Shown piece after piece: positions 22,026 through 33,702 of a DNA stretch of 64,000 nt (its first letter is position 1; each line of letters opens with the position of its first letter). The stretch comes from Mytilus trossulus (taxonomy: Eukaryota > Mollusca > Bivalvia > Mytilida > Mytilidae). The notes below the pieces were generated by a model. That model made no database searches. It was not told the origin of the DNA and saw nothing but the letters and a program-made list of their open reading frames with translations. The stretch is from NCBI RefSeq assembly GCF_036588685.1, contig NC_086386.1, positions 70,740,682-70,804,681 on the forward strand, read 5' to 3'. The position numbers were made by a program, and so were the translations under genes.

Positions 22026-22505
22026 CTGAAGGTATTTTAAAAAAAAAAGTCCGTAAAGCTGTGATTTTCAACAATTTATCAAAGTCCAAAGCCCATAATT
22101 TCGGCAAAAATTAGCGGAGCGGTACGAAACTTAAACTTGATCTGTAACTCATCATGGTTAACTCACATACCAAAAATCAGCCCAATATCTGAAGGCGTTT
22201 AGAAAAAAAATGTCTGTATAACTTGTGATTTTCAACAATTTATCAAAAGTCCAAAGCCCGTAATTTCGACAAGGAACAAAACTTAAACTTGATCTGTAAC
22301 ACATCATCGTTAACTCACATGCAAAAAATCAGCCCAATATCTGAAGGCGTTTAGAAGAAAACTCAGTATAATGGTTTGTTGCGGAATGACGGAATGACGG
22401 AATTTCGGAATTACGGAATTTCCGAATTTCCGAATTTCGGACAAGGGTAAAACTATACATTGCTGTATGGCACCGACAACTTCGTTGCGGGGCCATACAA
22501 ACTCT
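22026..22505. repeat. Tandem units of a dispersed repeat, ending in a GGAATTTCC tract
   Basis: At least two further units of roughly 130-170 bp follow the duplicated one. Each has CTGTAACTCATCATGGTT, CACATACCAAAAATCAGCCC, GAAGGCGTTTAGAAAAAAA and CAACAATTTATCAAAGTCCA. The family ends with short GGAATGACGGAATGAC and GGAATTTCCGAATTTCC repeats (about 22383-22440) and then GTTGCGGGGCCATAC. That end mirrors the start of the family (CGAATGGCCCCGTCTC), so it may have short terminal inverted repeats. A related copy is in PRMT9 intron 3. Confidence 0.65.
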
Positions 22506-23926
22506 AACAAAGGCACAAAAGACACAAAGCACATGTATATCTAAGAGAACTAATAAAGGTTACTGACAGCTAGTAAAAAGTCCAATCCGAGTTCACATCC
22601 ATCAACATTGTTGATTTAGTGTCACTTGAGACGTCATTAACAGTCCTAAAACAAGTCGAAACACCACCTTGGGGTTTATATAAGGGACTTAAAGAAAAGT
22701 AGCAGTCCCTTATATATTTACCACAAAGGGAACACCGACTACAAAATTAAAATTAATTCCGTAACATTCCTATACGCCATACCGGAAACGGGTCCAGTTA
22801 TTCTTTTGGGAATTTCCAGTTTTACTTTCGTTTTCAACATATTTTGTTATTTTCTACATACACTATTCAAGAAAATTAAGATGATAGTCTTATGATAGTT
22901 ATTGAAAAAAGTTTATTAACTAGTTTATCATCGTCTCGGTCGTTGTTATATGAAAAGCAATAAACACTTTCGTTTTGTTCAATCGATGTACTAAAAAAAG
23001 AAATATGAAAGTGGAAATTTTTATATTTGACTACTGTGCTAGATACAACAAATTCAATGTACTTTGGAAATTCTAGGTAACAGTCTTTCGTAATAGATAG
23101 TCACAGGTAAGGCCGATAGAGGTAATAAATTATGACCTTGACATTTTTTTGTTAAAAAATATATCATTGGAAGAGGGGTGGTATTTTAAGATATGTTCTA
23201 TTTGATGTTTTATTGCTAAAAATATGGGAAATTTATTATTAAAAATCACTGTCTTTCCAACTGCATTATCTGATAAGTATATTCTGTTCTAATTCGTCTC
23301 AATACAGATTACTGGCTCATGGAAAGGTAGTCCAAATAATCATGACGTCTTGAAAGGCTATATATTTGTACTTGTGTCATTCAAGCAAAAAAATATAATA
23401 GCCTTTGAAGATATCATATTTATTTGAACTAATGCAAAGGCAGATTTTGGAAAAAATTTGATTGCTTATTTAGGAAATTAATGAAACATGACTGGAGCAG
23501 GGTCCTCTCTTGAATTGGTAAGTCAGCATTGGTCAGTTGGCTCCATTTATGAAAATATAATATTCAGGATCTGCCACTGATGATGAAAACTAGCATTTTA
23601 ATTTTTGTGTTGTATTATATATTGTTTTTCGTTTATCATTTTGTACATAATTTAATTGTGTCTATTAGTTTTTTTGTGTCCAATGAACATAAACTGTAAG
23701 CCTTTTCTTTGTGTTGCATCGTTGGCATCAGTGTGATCAATTTTCAACATTCATTTAAAAAAAAAAAAATTTACTGAACATTCTCACAGAAAAGCAATTT
23801 TTAAGTGTTTTTTTTTAATTACATTTTTCTTGAAAACTTTTGCATTGATAACAGCATTATTCATCATATTGAATGTTACAATCTGTATACAATGTATAAA
23901 TTGACAGAGATTCTTTTACTTCACAG
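22506..23926. other. 5' flank of the macro-PARP gene
   Basis: No gene is seen. There is a hairpin TATATAAGGGACTT / CAGTCCCTTATATA at about 22676-22716. A possible first exon with ATG at 23488 (MTGAGSSLEL) ends in a good donor (TTG/GTAAGT at 23518), but it does not join in frame with the first recognised coding exon. It can only be 5' untranslated or belong to another splice form. Confidence 0.4.
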
Positions 23927-23928
23927 AA

Positions 23929-26900
23929 ATGGCAGAATTTGACAGACAGCATCGAGTCAGTTTGAAATTTAAACACATCAAAGTGCAGGTGATAACTGGG
24001 TTGTTTTATAATGAACAGGTACGTAAACTATAATATAGAAAAATACTGTGGATTCACATTATTATTTGTTGGAAACTAATTTTTGTTGTTTTCCTGGTTA
24101 CTAGTATGAAACCACAAATGCATTGTATTTTAATATGCAGACCTTGGCAATACCATGAAATCACATATCCATGAAAATGTCAATGTAAAATAAATGAATC
24201 ACCAGTCATGACAGTAGGCTTGCTATATTGATTAGATTATTGCAATCCAGTGGTAAATATTTCTTTTACATGCAGACAGTAACCATGCTTTGCAAAGAGG
24301 ATGTCACAATAAACTTGTACCATCATGACCATAAATGAGAAAAATTTTGACCATCAGATTCAATTTTAGAAAACTCAAATGAGATATATTTGACGATTAT
24401 ATATCAACAGTACATGTATAGTCTTCATATCAAAAGCAACTAATTTATTCCATTTAAAATCTTTGAAAATTTATCACCAAGCACTGACTAAGACAATTTT
24501 GTATATTGTAGATTTAAATTTAACCTCTGAATGTCAATTTTTTTTTGTGTTTGGTAAGTTGCCGTCACATATTTATTATTTTCTATTTTGACAGACAGAT
24601 GTTGTAGTCAACAGCACATCACAGAAACTCAACCTTAGCGATGGACTGGGTTCCAAGGCTTTGTTCAAATCAGCAGGTGACCAGATTCAATCAGAAATAT
24701 CAGCCAAATATCCTGATGGTGTCGTATGTGGGGAGCTGGCTATATCAGGGGGACATAACTTATACTGTGCCTTAGTTTTCCATTGTTTTCTCAAGAGATG
24801 GACAGAAGGTGACAAGGAAAATGCTGAAAAGGTAAATTATCACTCATGCATAGAATAAAGGTCAAGGTGTTATTTATAGGATGATTAATATCTAGCATGG
24901 AAACAGTCCACTATAATCAAAAACATGTTGATCGACTCCTGATGTTTTTTCTTGTATTAGTCTTTGGATTGATGTTAAATGTTTTAATCCCTGTCTGGTA
25001 CATCAATGATCATAGCATTTCAAAAAAAGTTTGTGCAAGTTATCTAAATAAAACAGCATTATATGAATTAAATATAATAACATTAATTTTGGAATCTCTT
25101 TGAAAAATCAGGCATTGTGGAAATATTTAGTAAATTGAACTCACAAAACTATTTTTTCTGAGAAATAGATGTAGCTTTGTCATTTGTTTGCCAAAATTTC
25201 AGGTTTTCTATTTATTATCTATTGTTAATACATTTTCAAGAGTGCTGATTTTTTCACTGTTTATTGTCATCCAAGATTACCAATATTCATACACTACAAA
25301 ACTACTACTCAAGCAGTATTCGAAAAAAGATTTACCGGTATACAAAATGTATAATTAAATTATTTGATTTTTATATAGGTTTTGAAACAGATAGTGACAT
25401 CATCATTACAAGAAGCTCATGAAAAAGGTGATGTGCGTTCTATCACATTTCCTGCTTTGGGTCGTGGGTTTAGCAACTTTAAGGCCGAAAATGCTGCTAA
25501 GTTGATGTTCCAGTGTGTGACTGATTTTGAAGAAAGTCTAGGTACCGAGCCAACTGTTAAAGACGTACGATTTGTCATATATCCAGGGGATGAAGAGGGT
25601 GTTGAAGTAAATATTTTATATTTTATTTTTTACTGTACATAAGATTAAAGAGTTAATTGTGCAATTTTAACCTATATAGAAAAAAAGATTGTTAAGGAGA
25701 TTTTCATCCCAAGCATTGATAATGTCAAGGCAAAAAACAAAAAGTAATGAACAGACAAACAATGATCTTTAACACAAAACATTAAAATACGAAAGACTTC
25801 AGAGCAACAATAGCTCTACAAAAAACCTTGGTGATCTCAAGTGCTCTGAAATTGTGAGCAGATCCTGTTCCACATGTTCCACCTGTTGTATTTGTAGACT
25901 TTCTATATGCATATGTAAGCTGCCTAATCATATCATTTTATGGTGGTACCATACACCTTGATTAAAATTCGTTTTCATAAACTTTTGACAAAAAATTGAC
26001 TTTGACCTATGACAAAAGTATAAAAATTTCCCAAAACTTGAACCACACTTTTTTTTCCAAAAATTTCATTAGAAATACATCAGTTCAACAACACTATTTT
26101 TCATCATTGATAAGCTTAATATTTCCTTAACAGTAAACTGAGTAAAGCATGATAAAAACTTATAGCAGATTTAACAGAGTTATCTCCCTGTAGTGTTATG
26201 TACCACCTTTATATTACATGATTTGTTAACTCACTTTGTATGCAGTTGTTGTCTGACAAAAATGTGATTTTTTTCAAATAGAATAGGATTGAAACTAGAG
26301 GCTCTAAAGAGCCTGTGTCGCTCACCTTGGTATATGTGAATATTAAACAAAGGAAGCAGATGAATTCATGACAAAATTGTGTTTTGTTGATGGTGATGTG
26401 TTTTTAAATCTTACTTTACTAAATAGTCTTGCTGCTTACAATTATCTCTATCTATAATGAAATTGGCCCAGTAGTATCAGTGGAAATGTTAATTAAAAAT
26501 TTACAAATTTTATGAAAATTGTTAAAAATTGACTATAAAGGACAATAACTCCTTAGGGGGTCAATTGACCATTTTGGTCATGTTGACTTATTTATAGATC
26601 CTACTTTGCTGAACATTATTGCTGTTTACAGTTTATCTTTATCTATAATAATATTCAAGATGATAACCAAAAACAGCAAAATTTCCTTAAAATTACCGAT
26701 TCACGGGCAGCAACCCAACAACAGGTTGTCAGATTCATCTTCCAATTACAGGGCAGATAGATATTGATCTGATAAACAAATTCACCCCAAGTTAGATTGC
26801 TCTAAATGCTTTGGTTTTGAGTTATAAGCCAAAAACTGCATTTTACCCCTATGTTCTATTTTTAGCCCTGGCGGCCATCTTGGTTGGTTGACCGGGTCAC

Positions 26901-29900
26901 GCCACACATTTTTTGAACTAGATACCCCAATGATGATTGTGGCCAAGTTTGGTTTGATTTGGCCCAGTAGTTTTAGAGGAGAAGATTTTTGTAAAAGTTA
27001 ACAACGACGACAGACGACGGACGACGGACGCAAAGTGATGGGAAAAGCTCACTTGGCCCTTCGGGCCAGGTGAGCTAAAAAGGAAACACTCAATGACATT
27101 CTATTTATACATTAAGTTATTATTGTGTAGGCTTTTATAGAAGAAGCAAAACAGAGAAGTCAGAATGTTGTCACAACTATGGGTAAGATTAAGACGTTAA
27201 AAATATATGAGGTCTGAATGGGGTTTACAAGATTGAGAATTATTGACAAAAGCACAGAATAATTAAAGCAAACAATAAAAAAAAAATAGAAAAAAGGGCA
27301 TAAAATAAGGAAAAAAGAAAAATGGGGTGTTAAAAAATAGAGAATATTGAACTATGTGCCAAAAAAATGCTCTAAAAATAAAGATTACAACAATTAAGGA
27401 GCCCATCTTAACCTTTATATATTTAACAAATAATTCAGGCACATATGACAGTTTTTATCCAAAAAGTATATATGCACTAGCTCAATGTGACAGGAATGTA
27501 TTTTTGAATGAAATTTTGAATTTATTCAATTAAATTTAAAATTATTAAAATTAGGAGAAATACTGTGAAGATTCTGATTAAACACATTAATTTTTCAGCA
27601 AATGTTTGGAATAAATCCTTGTAAGAATGCAAACTTATTTTTTTACTTATTATATGCAATCAAGAAAAAATAAATGAACTCAATACTAAGGAGATCCATT
27701 TTGGTTATCCCTGTAAAGAAGGCAGTTATTTATAGTGAAAAACAAATTATTTTGTTTTTTTAGAATATTCAACAGATATAGGAAATGTGAGGTTCACACT
27801 AGTGAGAGGATCTTTAACAAAACAAGCGGTAAGTATATGATGAATAGTTTACAATTAAACAAAGTCAAGAAGAACAGCCCAAAATCACACTTAGAAGAAA
27901 GATAAACATCATAAAACTATGGAAAATTGAAGCTATTAAACCAAGAGTTCCAAATGGTGAAGTTGAAATCATCCCTTCGTATATTTTACGGACCCCATCA
28001 CGAGTTGGTTGACCGTATGGAATAACCGTTTCAAAAATGATATTGGATATGTTCATTACATGATCGTAACTACAATCCCCTTCCCTTTCATGCATATGAC
28101 CTACCGAACTAGACTATTTACATAATTTGTTATCACATAAGCAACATGACGGTTGCCACATGTGGAGCAGGATCTGCTTACCCTTCTGGAGCACCTGAGA
28201 TCACCCCTAGTTTTGGTGGGGTTCGTGTTGTTTAATATTCTTTAGTTTTCTATATTGTGTCATGTGTAATATTGTTTGTCTTTTTGTCTTTTTCATTTTT
28301 AGCTATGGCGTTGTCAGTTTGTTTTAGATTTATGAGTTTGACTGTCCCTTTGGTATCTTTTGTCCCTCTCTTGAAAGAACCAACATTTTATGCAGTGCAG
28401 AATTTCCATATTTCATAAAAATCAGTTTCAGTTTCAAATTATTCATTTCAGGCATCCTAAAAATTAAATATAATAGAAAAACAAAAGATATGGTGTATCT
28501 ATCAATGACACAAAATCAGTACATGCACAACAAAAAACAAAACTACACAAAAAGCAGTCTTTAAACTGGATGATTACCACCCATGACATATCAAATGTTA
28601 GTTGCACACCATATCTCATGTAACATCTTGTTTTTTTCTGTTTATACAGTGTGATGTTGTAGTAAATGAAACGCTAGAAAATCTGGACATGAGTAAATCA
28701 CCCCTGTCTAAAGAATTGTGTGCAGTGTCAGGGCCTTGTCTGGTGTATGTATAGCAGCAGTACCTGGTCTGAAATTTTCATTGAAACATTGTTTTTCTAT
28801 TTATAGTGTGATGTTGTAGTGAATGAAACGCTAGAAAACCTTGACATGAGTAAATCACCCATGTCTAAAGAACTATGTGCAGCAGCAGGGCCTGGCTTGC
28901 ATCTATCATTGAAGCAGAATGTTGGAGATAAAATAGAATATGGACATATTGCTGTCACTGGGAATGCAGATCTGACCAATTGTAAAGCTGTTTACCACGG
29001 AGCACTTCCTCTATATAAAGATTCAACCAAGATTGAGTGCCGTCAGGTAAAGGATAGTACATGTATTTGAAATGTTCAATTTTCCTGAAGATCAAGTACC
29101 CGGTACATGTTCACACATTTGGAATTTAATATGAACCTTATCAAAATAGATACCCCATAATAATCAAAGTGTGGAACTTCATTCAGTCAAATGTAGGTAC
29201 TGTAAATTCAGAAATTAATGCGAGGTTTTTATTATTGCGAAAAATGCGACAGCGTTGTAAACGCAATAATTTAAACTCGCATTTTGAAATATTTTATATG
29301 AATCAAACAGGATTTTTTTCAAAATCGTAAAAATTACAATCCCATTTAAGTCAAAAATGACAAAATCGCAATAATAAATGCACGCAATAATTTCTGAATT
29401 TACAGTTAACTGAACATCCAGAATTATTTGACTTTGATTTAAGTGTCAGATATATAGAAACTCAATACTGTTGGTAAGATTTGTGGACTAACTACAAGAT
29501 TTAAAATGTTTTTGGTTTGCCAATCATGCAAGAGTTATTGGACTTTTAAGTCATATTTGACACAATATGAATGAATGAATGAATGAATAAATAGTTTATT
29601 AGAGTGCAACCTGAATATATACCATGTAATGTACATTGAGTATTGACATAATGATTCAGCCAGCCAAATAGTCTTATGATGCACTATCATGTTTTCACTT
29701 TAAATATTACAATATATTTATAGATCTAATGGTATATTCATTCACGATTTTCTACACAGCCATTCTATTAACCATGCTTCCGATTAAAAGTCTACTTTAC
29801 TTAAATTGTGCAACAATTTCAATATGCTCAATAATCGTGTGTCATGTACCAAAAATTTCAATATCATGTGCTTTTGGCACATGTGTTTTATTTATACATT

Positions 29901-32817
29901 CAGGCAACTAATACTTTTTTATACATTTTTAGGCAATCAACATATTTTTGATGCAGTGTTTTATGGAGGCTACAGAGTCAGGATATCATTCAATATCCCT
30001 ACCCCCTCTGGGAACTGACCTGAAGGGCTACCCACCTGAATTATCAACTGAGGCTATCCAGGGGTCAATCATAGAATACCTGAGTGGAAATTGTGATGAC
30101 ACCTCTTTACAAAACATATATTTGGTGGTGCACCCTTCAGCAGGAAACATATTCAAGGTAATAGACCACTTTCGAGTTCATCCGTCACCGGAAAAAACTC
30201 GTCAATTATACGCGCCTTTATCACCGTCATTTGTACGTTTAGGGGCGTCGTCATTTCCCTTCCAATGTTGAGCGAGTGGTTGGAAAACTTTAATTCTATA
30301 TTGTAAGAATTATTCGGCAAATTGAATTCTCAAAATTGACAATCAACACTGCTGTCATTAGGGAATTGTCAGTAAGTACCTACAGAGCAACCATTATTTC
30401 TAGTTTATCCTGCACAAAGACGATCACTAAGACGCTTGATGAACGTAAATAGTGCAGGGATACAGGCGAGCCCCTCTAGCTGGTAAATGACGTCATAAAG
30501 GCGTGCATAATTGACGAGTTTTTGACGGTGACGGATGAACTCGAAAGTGGTCTATTCTTATAAAGCTTTCCTGTCATCTTAAAAAAAAAAAAAAAGAAGC
30601 AGTTTTAAGATTTAAAAATGAATGTGGTATGGGTGCATTATTCAAAAATTATTGCAATTATTTTAGTAATTGGGAATTTTTGACAGAATCACGTTTTGCG
30701 ATAAAAAAACCTACAAATTCAAAATTTCAGGGGTAGTTTTTTAAATTATTTTGTATTGCATGTTATAGATTTGTGGTGCACTAATTTATAACTTTACAGT
30801 GACAAAAATCCTCTACAGAAAAGCATATATGTCATTTTCTAATTTTAAAATTTCCCAATACCAAAATATCACATCATTGTACATTTATTTTGAGGACATA
30901 ATTATGCTTTACTTTCTTAACAGACATTCAAAGATAAAATGTTTCGCTATGCAAAAGGCAAAGAGAAGCTTGACAAGACATTGATTGCAAAACCTCCTAA
31001 ACAGGGAGAACCACCAGCTGTCAGTGTAGATAATACACCGTTAAACTTAGTTCAAATGCCTCGTATGCCTGCACGAGGTACAATACAGTGGTTTATACAA
31101 ATGTACCAGAAAGACCTAATGACCCCTCCATATTGGACTTATTTTCCTGGAGGTGAAAGGTTAAGAAAATTGAAAGTTGACCCAGCATTTGCTTCAAAAG
31201 GTGCTTTCAAACTGGTAGATGTTGATCAAAAAACTTTACAAGCCATTAGATCTTTGGTGCAAAAGACGTGGAATGAGGATTCTTTTAAACATGGACGTGA
31301 TGCTGCTGGCTTAGTTGATCTAAAATACAATAAAATTAAAGTCATGGGTGTCAAAAGATTGGAGAATCTCAATTTATTCGAAAAATATGCAAGTTTCCGT
31401 CAACAGATGTTTGGAAAAGTTGTAACCAAGTCAAGTATCTTTCGTTCTCCGGAACAATACCGGCAGTCCAAAGGTCAGCTTTTAACCACACATCATATAG
31501 ATCCTTGTTTGACGAAGGATATTTACAGAGAAATAAATGAACATTATGTTTTCCATGGGACAAAGGCTGAGAATATAGAAATAATCTTAGCCACAGGCCT
31601 GGACAGTCGGATGGCAGGAGCTAATGCTATGTTTGGTCAGGGAGTATATGGAGCCGAAAGTTCCACGAAATCAGATCAGTACGCAGGTAAGCTATTAATT
31701 AAGGTTTTCAGGGTTCTTTGCTACTTAAAATCAAAATAGAATAACATTCACGTCTTATGCATTTACATCTTCAATGTTCAGTAAATAGTGAAATCTTGGC
31801 CAAAAGCCTAATTTGGCATATGTATCTAATAGATACATGTAATATAATATTAAACAAATGTACCAAGTATCAAGTTGATGTGACCATGAACTACCAATTA
31901 AGGTGGTACATAGTTATCAAAAGTACCAGGATTATAATTTTATACGCCAGACGCGCGTTTCGTCTACATAAGACTCATCAGTGACGCTCAGATCAAAATA
32001 GTTAAAAAGCCAAACAAAAACAAAGTTGAAGAGCATTGAGGATCCAAAATTCCAAAAAATTGTGCAGTTCAGAGAGATATCTCTGTAGAAATCAGTTTAA
32101 CATTTTAAGCACATTCTATTGTTAAGGAAATATTAAGCTTCTGAATGATCAAAACTAGTTTGTCAAACTGCTATCCAATGAATTAAAGTGTCTGATTCCA
32201 GTTTTATTTTAATTTTTAATTTTGACAAAGGGTGAAATTAAATGTTTTGTCAAAATTTTATGAAAATTTAACGAGCCAAAATAATATTAGTCAAGGTGCT
32301 AGGTACCACCTTAATAAACCAAACCTAAACCTACTTTAAACCAAAACTTATAAACTTACTTAAAACAAAATCTTTAATCCGATACTGGGCTGACAAACTA
32401 ATCATGTTAATGGATGGAATAACAGACTTATGAACACATTGGAATAAACAAACAATCGCTTCCAAACAATTTATTTACAAAAAAAGCATCTCCCTTTTAG
32501 AATACACTTGTTTTCTTTTATATTTTGTTTTCTGTTTTTCTTCCCCAGATGATAGAGCTAACAGGGACATGTCACCCAAAAGCATGTTCCTGACACGCAT
32601 GTGCATGGGTGAGATATGCATCGTCGATAAACCACTACGCATGCAGAGACCTCCGTGTAGATCTTGTCTGTCACTCAGGTGTAAGAAAGAATGCAAAAAC
32701 ACAAAATTGTTTGATTCTGTGCTGGTTGATGGACAGTGGATATTTAGAGAAATGGTTGTGTACGATCATGCTCAATGTTACCCAGAATTCCTCATAAAAT
32801 ACCAACGTATTAAATAG
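23929..32817 (+). CDS. PARP14: Two-macro-domain ADP-ribosyltransferase (PARP14/PARP15-like)
   Basis: Nine coding exons: 23929-24018, 24595-24831, 25379-25606, 27131-27182, 27764-27828, 28807-29046, 29933-30157, 30924-31686, 32549-32817. All junctions are GT/AG and in phase, giving 722 residues. Macro domain 1 (about 9-185) has TDVVVNSTSQKLN, SKALFKSAG and FPALGRGF. Macro domain 2 (about 210-379) has CDVVVNETLENL and SLPPLGTDLKGYP. The PARP catalytic domain (about 470-722) has TWNEDSFKHGRDAAG, YVFHGTKAENI (His about 589), FGQGVYGAESSTKSDQY (Tyr) and FREMVVYDHAQCYPEFL (Glu about 700). The layout matches vertebrate PARP15 (two macro domains plus catalytic domain, no WWE). Such proteins add or read ADP-ribose and, in vertebrates, act in antiviral and stress responses (family knowledge). 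The start at 23929 is the first ATG after a 3' splice site; upstream exons are possible. The orthology between PARP14 and PARP15 is not resolved. Confidence 0.88.
26290..27081. repeat. Dispersed repeat in PARP intron 3 (ACGACGGACG family)
   Basis: It begins CTAGAGGCTCTAAAGAGCCTG and TGTCGCTCACCTT and ends with GACGACGGACGACGGACGC, then AAAAGCTCACTTGGCCC and the hairpin CCCTTCGGGCC before AGGTGAGCTAAAA. The two ends are loosely inverted (GCTCACCTT / AGGTGAGC). I associate this family with bivalve genomes. It is not coding. Confidence 0.65.
27950..28370 (+). repeat. Dispersed repeat family A (copy 2) in PARP intron 5
   Basis: It matches 7875-8145 over GAAATCATCCCTTCGTA and CACATGTGGAGCAGGATCTGC and continues longer, through GCGTTGTCAGTTTGTTTT and CCCTTTGGTATCTTTTGTCC. 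Confidence 0.7.
28650..28806 (+). pseudogene. Degenerate duplicate of PARP exon 6
   Basis: Just after a good 3' splice site (TTTATACAG), the sequence repeats the start of the next exon almost exactly: CDVVVNETLENLDMSKSP, then LSKELCAVSGPCL versus MSKELCAAAGPGL. It then runs to VYV and a TAG. A second block (28754-28800, GCAGCAGTACCTGG...) matches the continuation of the real exon, so the whole region is a tandem copy with an internal rearrangement. If a weak donor (CTG/GTGTAT at 28743) were used, it would add 31 residues in frame; otherwise it is a dead exon. Confidence 0.7.
29198..29407. repeat. Inverted-repeat element in PARP intron 6
   Basis: It starts TACTGTAAATTCAGAAATTA and ends AATTTCTGAATTTACAGT, and so can fold on itself. 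The inside has CGCAATAAT blocks in both orientations. It is a MITE-like element and does not disturb a splice site. Confidence 0.65.
30162..30554. mobile_element. MITE with about 55-bp TIRs and TA target duplication, next to a PARP donor site
   Basis: The ends are GACCACTTTCGAGTTCATCC and its inverse GGATGAACTCGAAAGTGGTC. They continue inward through ACTCGTCAATTAT / ATAATTGACGAGT and GCGCCTTTA / AAAGGCGTG. TA lies directly outside both ends, as in Tc1/mariner-type insertions. No transposase is encoded. It sits in PARP intron 7 only four bases past the exon end (exon/GTAA, then TA and the element). Confidence 0.8.
31898..32314. mobile_element. TTAA-flanked MITE carrying a nested family B repeat
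   Basis: It begins TTAAGGTGGTAC and ends GGTACCACCTTAA: inverted ends inside TTAA, the duplication typical of piggyBac-type elements. Inside, at about 31913-32037, sits repeat family B (ACGCCAGACGCGCG, GACTCATCAGTGACGCT). A short, unbroken relative is at 33565-33702 and a third at about 25938-26212. It is in PARP intron 8. Confidence 0.7.
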
Positions 32818-32873
32818 ACTTCCTGATTGAAACATTGATACAGAAGAAGATAAAATAACAGAAATGTGCCAGT

Positions 32874-33171
32874 GTCTATTTATTTGCCATGCTGTAATTT
32901 CTATGTTTTAGCCATTTATGGCTATTTATTTGCCATCATTCCTACTCAAATGCCATAATCTCTATGTGTTAGCCATTTATGGCTATTTATTTGCCATCAT
33001 TCCTACTCAATTGCCATAATCTCTATTTTTTACCATAATCTCTATTTGTTTGCCATAATCTCTATGTGTTTGCCATAATCTCTATTTGTTTGCCATAATC
33101 TCTATTTGTTTGCCATAATCTCTATAATTTATGAGCCATCATCTCTATATTTTTGCCATAGTGTCTTTGTG
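32874..33171. repeat. Minisatellite in the 3' flank of the macro-PARP gene
   Basis: The unit is about 21 bp, TTTGCCATAATCTCTAT(T/G)TG. Copies at the start are part of a longer unit with GCCATTTATGGCTATTTATT. It begins about 60 bp after the PARP stop codon and is therefore probably in its 3' untranslated region. Confidence 0.75.
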
Positions 33172-33564
33172 TCTATCTTTTGAAACACCTTTTTAATTTT
33201 TAAACTACATTTAGTACAAGAGCATAATCAAAAAGTGTCTACATAAATCAAAGCATCATCAAAACTTGTGTACAAAATCAAAGTATCATCAATACTTGTG
33301 TACAAAATGAAAATATCAAGATAATGAACCTATCAAGTTAACAAAATATTTGGGTAAAGATAAAGAATAGAGAAAAAAATCAACAAAAAATAAAAAGAAT
33401 ATCTAGAAAAATTACCAAACATATTCAAGCATACAGATATGAAGGACCCCATCCAGACCCTTATATATGATCAGTGTTGTTTTTCTATTGTTCATATTTT
33501 TACTGAAGACATAGGAATTACTTATACAATTTCTTATCATTTTGTGCCAAGTTTAATTTTCAAT

Positions 33565-33702
33565 TTAAGGTGGTACCCAACACTTCACTAAAATTAATTT
33601 GGCTCGTTTAATTTTTAAATATTCCTTTACATCACAACGTAATTAAAACGTTACAGCTGACTTTACAGAGTTATCTCCCTGTAGTGTTAGGTGCCACCTT
33701 AA
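33565..33702. mobile_element. 138-bp TTAA-flanked MITE
   Basis: It runs from TTAAGGTGGTACCC to GGTGCCACCTTAA, with TTAA at both ends. It shares TACAGAGTTATCTCCCTGTA with the copy ending near 26212. It is non-coding and lies between the convergent PARP and PRMT9 genes. Confidence 0.7.

Noticed and set aside
23488-23517. First coding exon MTGAGSSLEL for the macro-PARP
   Set aside because: It has a good donor, but joining it to 23927 puts the known frame out of register and meets a stop; kept only as a possible untranslated or alternative exon.
24897-25103. 68-codon frame between macro-domain exons
   Set aside because: It lies inside intron 2 of the PARP gene and has no similarity I recognise.
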